Under the pieces are notes generated by a model. That model ran no database searches. It was not told where the DNA came from and worked only from the letters and a program-made list of their open reading frames with translations. A program made the translations under genes and the position numbers. From NCBI RefSeq assembly GCF_904846215.1, contig NZ_CAJGZK010000004.1:118787-182786 (forward strand): a stretch of 64,000 nt of DNA, given 5' to 3'. The stretch's first letter is position 1. Every line of letters starts with the position of its first letter. Below, one piece after another: positions 52,228 to 61,000 of this stretch. The DNA comes from Psychrobacter glacincola. GTDB lineage: Bacteria > Pseudomonadota > Gammaproteobacteria > Pseudomonadales > Moraxellaceae.

Positions 52228-52365
52228 ATATAGCCAGTGAAAAGCAATATCGACACATGATGTACTGCTGGTATCAATTTTTCTTGCTTGCTGAGCCCAT
52301 GCAGACAGAGGCTGCAAAAAATTGTACCCGCAGTACCGTAGCGTTTTTAGAGTATTTTGACTATA
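52228..52365 (+). repeat. Intergenic palindromic element, copy 8
   Basis: Core GCTTGCTGAGCCCATGCAGAC then AGAGGCTGC. Arms GTACTGCTGGTATCAATTTT and AATTGTACCCGCAGTAC. Both ends fit the family: ATATAGCCAGTGAAAAG at the left and TATTTTGACTATAG at the right (complementary). It is between two converging genes, and the clearest copy for terminal inverted repeats. Confidence 0.85.
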
Positions 52366-52385
52366 GCAGTGATTCAAATCCACCA

Positions 52386-53051
52386 CTACTCGAGTCCGCA
52401 ACCCCTTAGTATAAAAGGTATCAAGAAGTCAGCGGCACGTGCCTCGTCCGTCTCATCGTACGCGCTCTTTTGCATCAAACCGACGATTTCTGTTTCAAAC
52501 TCTGCATAGCGCTGCGTGGTTGCCCATATCAAAATCAATAACTGTAAGGGGTCAGCAATGGCGATTTTGCCTTGCTCATGCCATGTCTTCATAACCTGTG
52601 TTTTATCCAGTGCCCAGTCTTTCATCGCCGTCGACATAAAATCATGCAAATGCGGCGCACCGCCGATGACCTCTAACGCAAATAGCTTATGGCGGTTTGG
52701 GTTAGCAAACGCTTGATGCAGTTTGGTACGGACGAACTTTTCGATGACGATTTTAGGGTCACTATCTACTGTCATCGTCACCAAGCCCTCATTCCACTCT
52801 TGAATGATGGCGCGCAAAACCATTTTGTACAGATTTTTCTTATTCTTAAAGTAGTAATGTACATTGGCTTTTGGTAGCCCTGCCCGATCGGCGATACCCT
52901 GCATCGTGGCACCGCGATAGCTTTGTAGCACAAACTCTTCTTCAGCGGCGGTCAAAATCACCGCTTGGTTTTGGGCACGAATATCCTGCTGATTGCGATG
53001 AACCACACCATCAGAGGCGGATGGGGTAATTGTTTTAGCACTTTGAGTCAT
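52386..53051 (-). CDS. TetR-family regulator, RutR-like
   Basis: 221 aa. The N-terminal helix-turn-helix (AILTAAEEEFVLQSYRGATMQGIADRAGLPKANVHYYFKNKKNLYKMVLR) is followed by a ligand domain with HKLFALEVIGGAPHLHDFM and LLILIWATTQRYAEFE, which resemble E. coli RutR (senses uracil and thymine). The matching RutR-type operators and the purine genes around it suggest it controls the purine locus. The effector may be urate, xanthine or allantoin; this is inference. Confidence 0.82.
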   Translation of the reverse strand: MTQSAKTITPSASDGVVHRNQQDIRAQNQAVILTAAEEEFVLQSYRGATMQGIADRAGLPKANVHYYFKNKKNLYKMVLRAIIQEWNEGLVTMTVDSDPKIVIEKFVRTKLHQAFANPNRHKLFALEVIGGAPHLHDFMSTAMKDWALDKTQVMKTWHEQGKIAIADPLQLLILIWATTQRYAEFETEIVGLMQKSAYDETDEARAADFLIPFILRGCGLE

Positions 53052-53178
53052 AGTTGTACCGTTAGACGTTCATGTCAATAAATAACCATATTCTAGCGTG
53101 ACTTTGAGACAAACTGTCAATGAATACGCTAAATTTTATGATAAATTATAAAAAATAAAAATATTTTGCATAAAGTAG

Positions 53179-53194
53179 TTGACCATTTGGTCAG
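53179..53194. promoter_or_regulatory. RutR-type operator between regulator and uraD
   Basis: TTGACCATTTGGTCAG equals the E. coli RutR box in 13 of 14 fixed positions (TTGACCA-NN-TGGTCAA). It lies between the divergent regulator and uraD, so it could control both. Confidence 0.75.
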
Positions 53195-53388
53195 GTTTAA
53201 GCAGAATGGATAATATTAAACCAATTACGACTCAACCGATACTACTTTCACCTGAGTTTTTCCCTGAGTTATGTAATCAAGAGACCACTATCAGCAAACG
53301 ATAATGTCTATTCTTTATAAATTCATATCACTCAAATGATACATTTGTATCCATCAAAATTTTTGTGTCAACAGATAAGGATATCACT

Positions 53389-53910
53389 GTGAGCTTATCA
53401 CTATCGCAACTGAATGCTCTCTCGCAAGCCGCTGCAACCTCAGAATTATTGACCTGCTGCACCAGTAGCCAATGGGCGCAAACTTTGGCAGACGCCCGTC
53501 CGTTTGCAGATATAGAGGCGCTACTGAGCGCAAGCGACGCGGCATGGCAACAAGCCCAAACTGACGAAGCCAATTTATTAGAAGCCTTTGATGGTCATCC
53601 ACAGATTGGCAATGTCGACTCATTAAAAGAGAAATATCGCAATACGCAAGACAGTGCCGCTCATGAACAATCAGGCGCCAATGATGCCGAAGACGCTGTC
53701 CTTGAAGCATTAGCACAAGGCAATCAAGATTATCTCGATAAATTCGGTTTTATCTTTATTGTCTTTGCGACGGGTAAGAGCGCGCAGCAAATGCTGGATT
53801 TACTGCAAGCACGTCTGCCAAATGATCGCAAGACTGAATTGGTCAATGCGGCTACTGAACAAAATAAAATCACGCGTTTGCGTTTACAAAAACTGTTAGG
53901 CGACGCTTAA
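53389..53910 (+). CDS. uraD: OHCU decarboxylase (2-oxo-4-hydroxy-4-carboxy-5-ureidoimidazoline decarboxylase)
   Basis: It decarboxylates OHCU stereospecifically to S-allantoin, the third step of urate degradation. The catalytic His is in FDGHPQIGN; SAAHEQSG and FGFIFIVFATGKS are family blocks. The start is GTG at 53389, chosen because AAGGATATC sits seven bases before it; it gives 173 aa, a usual length. uraH follows after 38 bp. Confidence 0.93.
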   Translation: MSLSLSQLNALSQAAATSELLTCCTSSQWAQTLADARPFADIEALLSASDAAWQQAQTDEANLLEAFDGHPQIGNVDSLKEKYRNTQDSAAHEQSGANDAEDAVLEALAQGNQDYLDKFGFIFIVFATGKSAQQMLDLLQARLPNDRKTELVNAATEQNKITRLRLQKLLGDA

Positions 53911-53948
53911 ACTTTGCTTTGTCTGTCTCATATATAAAAGGAATTATT

Positions 53949-54317
53949 ATGTCAGGTACTCTCTCATCACATATTTTAGATACCCATCTTGGCAAGCCTG
54001 CCGCTGATATCGCAGTAACGCTACATCGCGTGAGCGCCAGTGGCGAGCCGTCATTATTGGCCAATGGTGTTACCAACGCTGATGGTCGCGTGACGCCAGA
54101 TAGCTGGGCGTTTAACCCAGAAATTGATATTGCCGAGTATCATTTAGATGTTGGGCGTTATACGCTGACCTTTGATACCCAAGCGTATTTTGATGCACAA
54201 AACCTCACGGTATTTTATCCGCAAGTGGTCATCGATTTTATGATACAAGACAATGGTCACTACCATGTGCCACTACTGCTTAGCGCACACGGCTACGGCA
54301 CTTATCGCGGATCATAA
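53949..54317 (+). CDS. uraH: 5-hydroxyisourate hydrolase
   Basis: A transthyretin-related enzyme that hydrolyses 5-hydroxyisourate to OHCU. The 122 aa start with LSSHILDTHLGKPAADI (His near residue 8) and close with the diagnostic YRGS tetrapeptide. The ATG at 53949 has AAAGGA upstream. It acts between PuuD and UraD in the same cell compartment (cytoplasm; no signal). Confidence 0.95.
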   Translation: MSGTLSSHILDTHLGKPAADIAVTLHRVSASGEPSLLANGVTNADGRVTPDSWAFNPEIDIAEYHLDVGRYTLTFDTQAYFDAQNLTVFYPQVVIDFMIQDNGHYHVPLLLSAHGYGTYRGS

Positions 54318-54525
54318 TTTTATAGCTTTATGACTCGAAGCCTTATAAAAATAAGGCTCAGCGAGCGCTGGAAACTTTAAACATCTGACAGTGAGGTCAG
54401 TGGTTTAAGACCAAATAAATAATGCTGGTATCGCTACGTTGTATCACAATCTTTTATAATAACGAAGGTGAGCAAAAGTCGTTACGAGTTACCAAGATAT
54501 CATAATATAAAAGGACATTGACAAC
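54318..54525 (+). promoter_or_regulatory. Structured leader before puuD
   Basis: Three small hairpins: AGCCTTAT-aaaa-ATAAGGCT (54339-54358), CAGCGAGCGCTG after it, and a GGTTTAAGACC stem. No T run follows the first, so it is not a standard terminator. It could be an attenuator or an mRNA processing site in the uraH-puuD gap. Confidence 0.35.
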
Positions 54526-55851
54526 ATGGGTGCATATCTTCTCGATTGGCTAAGTTTATTCTTCCGCTGGTTCCACGTTATCGCTGGTGTGGCATGGATT
54601 GGCGCATCATTTTATTTCGTATGGCTCGACATGAGTCTTCAAAAGCCACCTGAATGGAAGTCCAAAAAGGGTATCTCAGGTGATTTATGGGCAGTACATG
54701 GTGGTGGTTTCTATGAAATTGCCAAATACAAGCTCGAACCTGAAGAGATGCCAAAAACGCTGCATTGGTTTAAGTGGGAAGCCTATACCACTTGGCTGAC
54801 CGGTATGGCGATGCTCATTATCGTTTACTATATCAATGCGACGGCTTACTTGATTGATCCAAGCAAAGTTGATTTTGGTAGCAGCGTTGGTGCTATCTCG
54901 ACCAGTCTACTGTTCTTATTCGGTAGTTACTTTATTTATGAAGTCATTGTACGCAGCAATGTCGGCAAAAATAAACTGGCCTTTAGTGTCACTATCTTTG
55001 TACTCATGATTATCGCCACTTGGGGCTCATATCAGCTATTTAGTGATCGTGCATCCTTTATCCATGTCGGTGCCATTTTAGGTACTATCATGGCAGGTAA
55101 CGTGTTCTTTGGGATTATGCCAGCTCAGCGCGCACTTGTAGATTGTGTACGCCGCGGTGTCAAACCAGGTCCTGAAGTGGCAGGTTTGGCATTAATGGCC
55201 AGAAACCGCTCATTGATGAATAACTACTTTACCCTACCGCTCATCTTTATCATGATTAGTAATCACTATCCAATGATGTATTCACATGCGCATGGTTGGT
55301 TGGTATTGGTATTCGTCGGTATCATCACTGCAACGGCTCGTCATTACTTTAACGAAAAACATTTGGGTCGTCATAGACCAAAATTCTTGGTGATTCCTGC
55401 GATAGCAACCATACTATTGATTATTTGGATGCGTCCAGCACCTATTGAGCCAGTACCAGTTCCTGTAGCATCTGCAACAGAAACTGCTCCAGCACCAGCT
55501 CCAGCACCGACAGATACACCGCCTGCTGCTGTAACTCAAGAAACGAATGCGCTAGCTCCTGCTACTAGTACAGATACGACTGCTGCAGTAGTACCTGTTG
55601 CTGCTTCAGCTGACGACGCTATCATGAAAGTGGTACAAGCAAAATGTAGCGTTTGCCATGCGGCACAACCAACACAAGCTGGATTTAATGCACCGCCAGC
55701 GGGTATTATTATCCAAACCCCTGCAGACATAAAAACTCATCAAGCTAAGATTGTGCCTGCCGTACAAAGTGGCTATATGCCACTGGGTAATATCACTCAG
55801 CTAAGCGATGAAGAGCGCCAACAACTGGTCGCTTATGCTTCAGGGTTATAA
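54526..55851 (+). CDS. puuD: Membrane-bound urate oxidase PuuD with fused cytochrome c domain
   Basis: It oxidises urate to 5-hydroxyisourate at the inner membrane, probably delivering electrons to the respiratory chain through its cytochrome. About eight helices (first: LSLFFRWFHVIAGVAWIGASFYF) occupy residues 1-305. An Ala/Pro/Thr-rich linker (about 310-365) leads to a C-terminal cytochrome c with CSVCH (Cys374, Cys377, His378) and a likely Met ligand in GYMPLGN (Met418). 441 aa. It replaces the soluble uricase of other organisms. It is part of a plus-strand operon. Confidence 0.92.
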   Translation: MGAYLLDWLSLFFRWFHVIAGVAWIGASFYFVWLDMSLQKPPEWKSKKGISGDLWAVHGGGFYEIAKYKLEPEEMPKTLHWFKWEAYTTWLTGMAMLIIVYYINATAYLIDPSKVDFGSSVGAISTSLLFLFGSYFIYEVIVRSNVGKNKLAFSVTIFVLMIIATWGSYQLFSDRASFIHVGAILGTIMAGNVFFGIMPAQRALVDCVRRGVKPGPEVAGLALMARNRSLMNNYFTLPLIFIMISNHYPMMYSHAHGWLVLVFVGIITATARHYFNEKHLGRHRPKFLVIPAIATILLIIWMRPAPIEPVPVPVASATETAPAPAPAPTDTPPAAVTQETNALAPATSTDTTAAVVPVAASADDAIMKVVQAKCSVCHAAQPTQAGFNAPPAGIIIQTPADIKTHQAKIVPAVQSGYMPLGNITQLSDEERQQLVAYASGL

Positions 55852-55997
55852 GTGAGCATTCTAGACACAGATGAGTAAACGCTGATCAAACAATTACCTT
55901 GACCAATGACCTAGACATCCTTAAAGTGTTAACAATAAACCTTGCTAAATGTTAACAATGTTTATTTCGATTGATTCCAATCTAAAGGGAGAAAAGG

Positions 55998-57509
55998 ATG
56001 TCTACTGCAAATGAGCAAGGAAGTCAGCTCAGCACCCAATCCAACAGCGCGCTCTATGATTGCAATACCTTTAATCCAGAACGCAAAAACTCAAGATTAT
56101 ACAATGAAGATCTTGCCCCACTACAGCCTGAACAGCGTAATTGGGGTTGGTTTGCGATATTTAACGTTTGGTCCAATGACATTCAAAGTCTATTCGGCTA
56201 TACCCTTGCAGCATCTTTATTCTTAAGCTATGGTTTGAGTGGCTGGTGGGTCATGGCAGCGATTATATGCTCTGGCTTTATTGTCATGTGGATGGTGAAT
56301 TTAACAGGTAAACCTAGTGTCAAATATGGTATTCCTTTTCCAGTATTGATACGTGCCAGTATGGGTATCAATGGCGCTAACCTACCTGCCATCCTACGCG
56401 CTATTATCGGTATCTTTTGGTACGGAGTGCAGACTTATTTTGCCTCAACCGCAGTTGCCATCTTATTAGCTATTGTCATAGGTAGTCCAGATGCGACATT
56501 TTTAGGTTTAAATAGTACCGCTTGGATTGCCTTTGTCATCGTTTGGGTATTTCAGATTTTGCTGTTTTGGGCAGGCATTGAACCCATCAAGCACTTTTTG
56601 AATTGGGCAGGACCATTAGTCTATGTAGTGATGGTCATTCTTATGGCCGTCATCTGGTATCAATCAGGCTCTGAGTTGCTACCAGCGATTAATTCTATCT
56701 TTGCCAGTGGTAGTGATTACAGTGGGAACGCCATACAGGCATTTACTGCTATCGTCGGTACGATGGTTGCTTACTTTGCAGCAGTCGTCATTAACTTTGG
56801 TGACTTCTCACGCTTTTTACGTAGTGAGCGTGATATGCGCTTGGGTAACTTACTTGGCTTACCCATCAATATGGTGTTTTTCTCATTCATCGCTTTGGTC
56901 ATTACCGCTGGAACTTTAGTAATATTTGGCGAAGCATTAACCAATCCATCAGATATTGTTGATCGAGTCGATACTTTACCTTTGACCATTATTGCAGCGC
57001 TGACCTTTTTTGCCGCCACCGTCGGTATCAATATGGTCGCAAACTTTATTCCCCCTGCTTATGATTTGGCCAACTTGTTTCCTAAGCATATTAACTTTCG
57101 TATGGGCGGCTTAATCACTGCTGTTATCGCCTTTTTCATTGGCGCATTGTGGTTATCGTTTATCAGTAAGATCGGTATTGTGGGTTTTGTAAATGCTATC
57201 GGTGCTGTCATCGCTCCATTCTTTGGTATCTTAATAATCGATTATTACCTGATTAAACGTCAACATATTGATATGAATGATTTATTTTCCGATCAGCCAA
57301 CTGGTGCTTATTATTACTACAAAGGCTGGAACATCCGTGCGCTTATCGCCTTTGCAATCGGTGCTATATTCTCTATCGCTACAGTATTGATACCAGCACT
57401 CACCAAGCTTGAAGGTTACGGTTTCTTATTAGGAGCGGCACTAGGTGGCATCGTGTATTGGGTATTAATGCGCCCTTATGCGGTAGATCCTAACACCATA
57501 GTAGAATAA
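55998..57509 (+). CDS. NCS1 family permease (allantoin/nucleobase)
   Basis: 503 aa with about 12 helices. The NCS1 start LYNEDLAPLQPEQRNWGWFAIFNVWSNDIQS, with NWGW and SKLxxLFGYT-like pieces, then GIPFPVLIRASMGINGANLP, marks cytosine/allantoin permeases. In this operon an allantoin or hydantoin import function is likely. AGGGAGAAAAGG precedes the ATG. The gap before it (146 bp) includes a partial RutR half-site (TTGACCA). Confidence 0.88.
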   Translation: MSTANEQGSQLSTQSNSALYDCNTFNPERKNSRLYNEDLAPLQPEQRNWGWFAIFNVWSNDIQSLFGYTLAASLFLSYGLSGWWVMAAIICSGFIVMWMVNLTGKPSVKYGIPFPVLIRASMGINGANLPAILRAIIGIFWYGVQTYFASTAVAILLAIVIGSPDATFLGLNSTAWIAFVIVWVFQILLFWAGIEPIKHFLNWAGPLVYVVMVILMAVIWYQSGSELLPAINSIFASGSDYSGNAIQAFTAIVGTMVAYFAAVVINFGDFSRFLRSERDMRLGNLLGLPINMVFFSFIALVITAGTLVIFGEALTNPSDIVDRVDTLPLTIIAALTFFAATVGINMVANFIPPAYDLANLFPKHINFRMGGLITAVIAFFIGALWLSFISKIGIVGFVNAIGAVIAPFFGILIIDYYLIKRQHIDMNDLFSDQPTGAYYYYKGWNIRALIAFAIGAIFSIATVLIPALTKLEGYGFLLGAALGGIVYWVLMRPYAVDPNTIVE

Positions 57510-57604
57510 TGAAGTGAGAAAGATAAAGCGAAAGAGTAGCGTAAAAAATAGTTATTAAATTTCAAACAGATCTGTTGCTCTGTTTTTATAAAGGATAAAA
57601 CACA

Positions 57605-58585
57605 ATGACGAAAAAGATTACTAGCGACTTTAATCAAGATGCTTATCCACGCGATTTAAAAGGCTATGGTGACAATCCACCAAACGCCAAATGGCCAGGC
57701 GGCGCTAAAATTGCTGTACAGTTTGTGCTAAATATCGAAGAAGGCGCAGAGAATAGTGTCTTGCATGGCGATGGTCAATCAGAGCGTTTCTTATCAGACG
57801 TTTTAGGTACGCCAGAATTTACCAATCGTCATCAGTCTATCGAGTCAGCCTTTGAATACGGTAGCCGAGTGGGTGTTTGGCGCGTACTAGATACTTTTAA
57901 AGAGTATGGCCTGCCTATTACTACCTTTACTTGTGCAGCCGCTGCCGAAAAAACACCGCATATTGTCGAGCGCATCCTCGAAGACGGTCATGAGATTGCC
58001 AGCCACGGATTACGCTGGATCACTTATCAGTATATGTACCGCGAGACCGAGCGTGAACATGTACGCCGTGCCACTGAAATCTTTGAGCGTATGGTCGGCA
58101 ATCAGCCTCTTGGCTGGTACACCGGTCGCGATAGTCCCAATACTCGCGAGCTGGTCGCAGAACAAGGCGGCTATATTTATGACTCTGATTCTTATGCCGA
58201 TGAGCTCCCGTACTGGCTCAATGTCAAAGTAGAAGAAGGCAGCAAAATTGCGCGCAAACCGCATCTGGTCATTCCTTATACGCTTGAAACCAATGACATG
58301 CGTTTTTCTTCCAGTCCTGGGTTCACCAATGCCGAACCTTTTTATCAGTATCTAAAAGACAGCTTTGACACTTTATATGAGGAAGGTCAAGACACGCCAA
58401 AAATGCTCACCATTGGTTTGCATTGCCGCATCATTGGTCGTGCTGGGCGCATTAAAGCGCTTAAACAATTTTTGCAATACATCACCAGTAAACCTGATGT
58501 TTGGATATGCCGCCGCGATGAAATCGCCAAGCATTGGTATGAAAACCATCCAGCCACGGCTGATAACACCGCCAACTGGATGTAG
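57605..58585 (+). CDS. puuE: Allantoinase PuuE
   Basis: It opens the hydantoin ring of allantoin to allantoate. It belongs to the polysaccharide-deacetylase (NodB) fold, not the amidohydrolase fold of AllB. Seen are WPGGAKIAVQFVLNIEEGAE, ESAFEYGSRVGVWRVL, DGHEIASHGLRWI with metal His residues, WYTGRDSPNTREL and GLHCRIIGRAGR. 326 aa, usual length. AAAGGAT precedes the ATG. A repeat element lies between it and allA. Confidence 0.93.
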   Translation: MTKKITSDFNQDAYPRDLKGYGDNPPNAKWPGGAKIAVQFVLNIEEGAENSVLHGDGQSERFLSDVLGTPEFTNRHQSIESAFEYGSRVGVWRVLDTFKEYGLPITTFTCAAAAEKTPHIVERILEDGHEIASHGLRWITYQYMYRETEREHVRRATEIFERMVGNQPLGWYTGRDSPNTRELVAEQGGYIYDSDSYADELPYWLNVKVEEGSKIARKPHLVIPYTLETNDMRFSSSPGFTNAEPFYQYLKDSFDTLYEEGQDTPKMLTIGLHCRIIGRAGRIKALKQFLQYITSKPDVWICRRDEIAKHWYENHPATADNTANWM

Positions 58586-58663
58586 TCGTAACAACGATCA
58601 TAAGACGTATCATCACATTAATCAGCACGTACGTAGTAACAATCACGTAAGCGAACGGATGAT

Positions 58664-58809
58664 GTAGTTGATTCAATTTAAAAAGAACACAGTGCTGCTG
58701 GGATAAATTTTACGAAGCCTCTGGAGTGCGAAGCGCACAGCAAGCGAGAGAAATTTATACCAGCATGCTGCTATTCTGAGCGTAACTCTTTTATATTGAA
58801 CTCACTATA
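58664..58809 (-). repeat. Intergenic palindromic element, copy 9
   Basis: Core on the minus strand (plus: GAAGCCTCTGGAGTGCGAAG then CGCACAGCAAGC). Arms AGTGCTGCTGGGATAAATTT and AAATTTATACCAGCATGCTG. Ends TAGTTGATTCAATTTAAAAA at the left and TATATTGAACTCACTATAC at the right (complementary). It is the most diverged core. The wider gap 58586-58954 holds nothing else that I see. Confidence 0.75.
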
Positions 58810-58954
58810 CGCTCAAGGCAGTTAATACCTTAGTGATTCAATTGCTCAAAAACGATATCTTGGGTCCGGTATTTTCTTAGCTCAAATAGATATATAACTG
58901 AATAAGTTGCTAAAATAAATAAATGATATTGCTAATTAACCTAAAGGTGAACTT

Positions 58955-59497
58955 ATGAAAACCACAATCATTGCCAAACCTTTAACTAAAGCTGCTTTTG
59001 CTCCTTATGGCTCAGTGATTGAGCCTTATGATGAGCAAGAAAAATGTCCTGAAAACAGTTGGGATATCAATCGCGGCTACGCCTGTCGTCATAATGCTAT
59101 CTCAAAAGTTAGTCTAGATGGTGGAGAGGTCGGTTTTAGTATTTTTCGTACCAAAAGACGCGATTGCCCGATTACGTTATCAGTGATGGAATATCATCCG
59201 TTTGGTACGCAAGCCTTCTTTTCTATGAATGACACAGACTATCTAGTCGTTGTGGCCAAAGCTGGCGATGCGCCTAAATCAGCTGATGATTTAGAAGTGT
59301 TTTATGCTCATTCGCATCAAGGCGTGCAGTATGACGCCAGCGTTTGGCATCATCCGCTACTTGCACTAAACGCTGATTGTGACTTTTTAGTGGTCGATCG
59401 CATCAATGGTGATGGCAATAATTGCCATGAATTCGAGATTGATGATTGGGAAGTTTGTATTGATGTATCTGCTGAGCAGGCTAAAATTCAGGCCTAA
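58955..59497 (+). CDS. allA: Ureidoglycolate lyase
   Basis: It splits S-ureidoglycolate to glyoxylate and urea. Family blocks: the N-terminal PLTKAAFAPYGSVIEP, NRGYACRHNAISKV, then SHQGVQYDASVWHHPLLAL and a DFLVVDR strand near the end. 180 aa. AAAGGTG precedes the ATG. Together with allE it closes the route to glyoxylate. Confidence 0.93.
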   Translation: MKTTIIAKPLTKAAFAPYGSVIEPYDEQEKCPENSWDINRGYACRHNAISKVSLDGGEVGFSIFRTKRRDCPITLSVMEYHPFGTQAFFSMNDTDYLVVVAKAGDAPKSADDLEVFYAHSHQGVQYDASVWHHPLLALNADCDFLVVDRINGDGNNCHEFEIDDWEVCIDVSAEQAKIQA

Positions 59498-59611
59498 TGG
59501 CTATCGTCAACTGACGAAGAATTATGCTAATGTCAGAGCATTAATCGCATAAAAAATCAAAGGTTCAGACACAAATTTATCGCAGAACAAAACCACTAAG
59601 GAACATGAACC

Positions 59612-60448
59612 ATGTCAACAAAAAGTACTTATTACGCGCCAACCGGCGGCTTGCCTCCGCAGACACAATTACTATCTGACCGCGCCATCTTCACCGAAAG
59701 TTATGCGATTATCCCTAAACGCGTATTAACTGATATTGTCATTAGTTATCTGCCATTTTGGACAGGTATGCGAATGTGGGTACTTGCACGTCCTTTAAGC
59801 GGTTTTTCAGAAACTTTCTCACAGTATATTGTTGAAGTAGAGCCTCATGGCGGCTCAGAAAAGCCTGAGCTAGATGCAAATGCCGAAGGTGTTGTATTCA
59901 TCGTTGAAGGCGAAATGGATATGACGATCGAAGGTGAGTCGCATCATCTTGAAGCAGGTGGTTATGCATTCTTACCACCTGGCTGCAAATGGACGCTAAA
60001 AAACAATAGCGACAAGCATGTTAAATTCCATTGGATCCGTAAAGCCTATCAACACTGCGAAGGTATTGATGTGCCTGAAGCGTTTGTAACGAGCGATCAC
60101 GATGTTGAAGCGATTGAGATGCCAGGTACTGATGGTGTATGGACAACCACTAGGTTTACCGAACAGTCTGATATGCGTCACGATATGCATGTGAATATCG
60201 TCACTTTCCAGCCAGGTGGCGTGATTCCATTTGATGAAACCCATGTGATGGAACATGGTTTGTATGTACTAGAAGGTAAAGCCGTCTATCACTTAAACGG
60301 TGAATGGGTAGAAGTTGAAGCAGGTGACTTTATGTGGCTGCGCGCATTCTGCCCACAATCTTGTTATGCTGGCGGACCGGGTCCATTTAGATATTTACTA
60401 TATAAAGACGTGAATCGTCATATGCCGTTTATTCGCCCAGTACGATAA
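59612..60448 (+). CDS. allE: S-ureidoglycine aminohydrolase
   Basis: It removes ammonia from S-ureidoglycine giving S-ureidoglycolate. It is a bicupin of 278 aa: GVVFIVEGEMDMTIEGE with GGYAFLPPGC is the first cupin, and the second has PFDETHVMEHGLYVLEGKAVYHL with EAGDFMWLRAFCPQSCYAGG, which includes metal His/Glu residues. The N-terminus YYAPTGGLPPQTQLLSDRAIFTESYAIIPK is diagnostic. It is last in the purine cluster. Confidence 0.93.
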   Translation: MSTKSTYYAPTGGLPPQTQLLSDRAIFTESYAIIPKRVLTDIVISYLPFWTGMRMWVLARPLSGFSETFSQYIVEVEPHGGSEKPELDANAEGVVFIVEGEMDMTIEGESHHLEAGGYAFLPPGCKWTLKNNSDKHVKFHWIRKAYQHCEGIDVPEAFVTSDHDVEAIEMPGTDGVWTTTRFTEQSDMRHDMHVNIVTFQPGGVIPFDETHVMEHGLYVLEGKAVYHLNGEWVEVEAGDFMWLRAFCPQSCYAGGPGPFRYLLYKDVNRHMPFIRPVR

Positions 60449-60476
60449 GCCATATAGAGGCATAATTTTTAATAGT

Positions 60477-60508
60477 AAAGCCAGCTGATTAAGATTAGTT
60501 GGCTTTTT
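60477..60508 (+). terminator. Terminator of the purine operon
   Basis: A 13-bp stem AAAGCCAGCTGAT/ATTAGTTGGCTTT (with G-T pairs), 4-nt loop and a T tail, 29 bp after allE. Confidence 0.8.
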
Positions 60509-60659
60509 ATTTTTATACTGAATTGGACGCTGTTAAAAAAAGAATTTTTATCAACTACTGCTACAACATTCCATTACTCTACTTGCCTTTTATGTACTAC
60601 TGTACTAGAATACTGAAACAAGATGATAATCTATCTATTTTTAATGAAGATTAAATATT

Positions 60660-60935
60660 ATGAGCACTGACCCTTATCATAGTTTACTAACGCATTTAGC
60701 CAACTGTACTGATAGCTCAAATATTGAGGCCTTGCTAAGTGCCTTACTGACGGGCAGAGAGCAACATGAGATTGCCAATCGTATCCGTATTTTTGACTTG
60801 CTAGCACGCGGTGTCACCCAACGTGAAATATCTGAAGAGCTAGGCGTCGGTATTGCCACTGTATCTCGCGGTGCCAAAGCGATGCAAATTCACGATGTTA
60901 GTGCGCTGCTAGCTACCCACAGACAAGACGCGTAA
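60660..60935 (+). CDS. trpR: Trp operon repressor
   Basis: A tryptophan-activated DNA-binding dimer that represses trp genes. 91 aa. The helix-turn-helix ARGVTQREISEELGVGIATVSRGAKAM and LLTGREQHEIANRIRIFDLLA match TrpR; the spacing from the first to the second is as in E. coli. It precedes trpE and trpG on the same strand and may autoregulate them. TACTGTACTAGAATACTG upstream (about 60598-60615) is a possible but weak operator. Confidence 0.88.
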   Translation: MSTDPYHSLLTHLANCTDSSNIEALLSALLTGREQHEIANRIRIFDLLARGVTQREISEELGVGIATVSRGAKAMQIHDVSALLATHRQDA

Positions 60936-61000
60936 TACAGCGATCAACGCTAATTACATTTATTCTAGCTATACAAATTTGAACCACTTTGGACATGATT

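Noticed and set aside
55861..55915. A third RutR operator before the NCS1 permease
   Set aside because: Only a half-site (TTGACCA) is present; the second half (TGACCTAG) does not pair.
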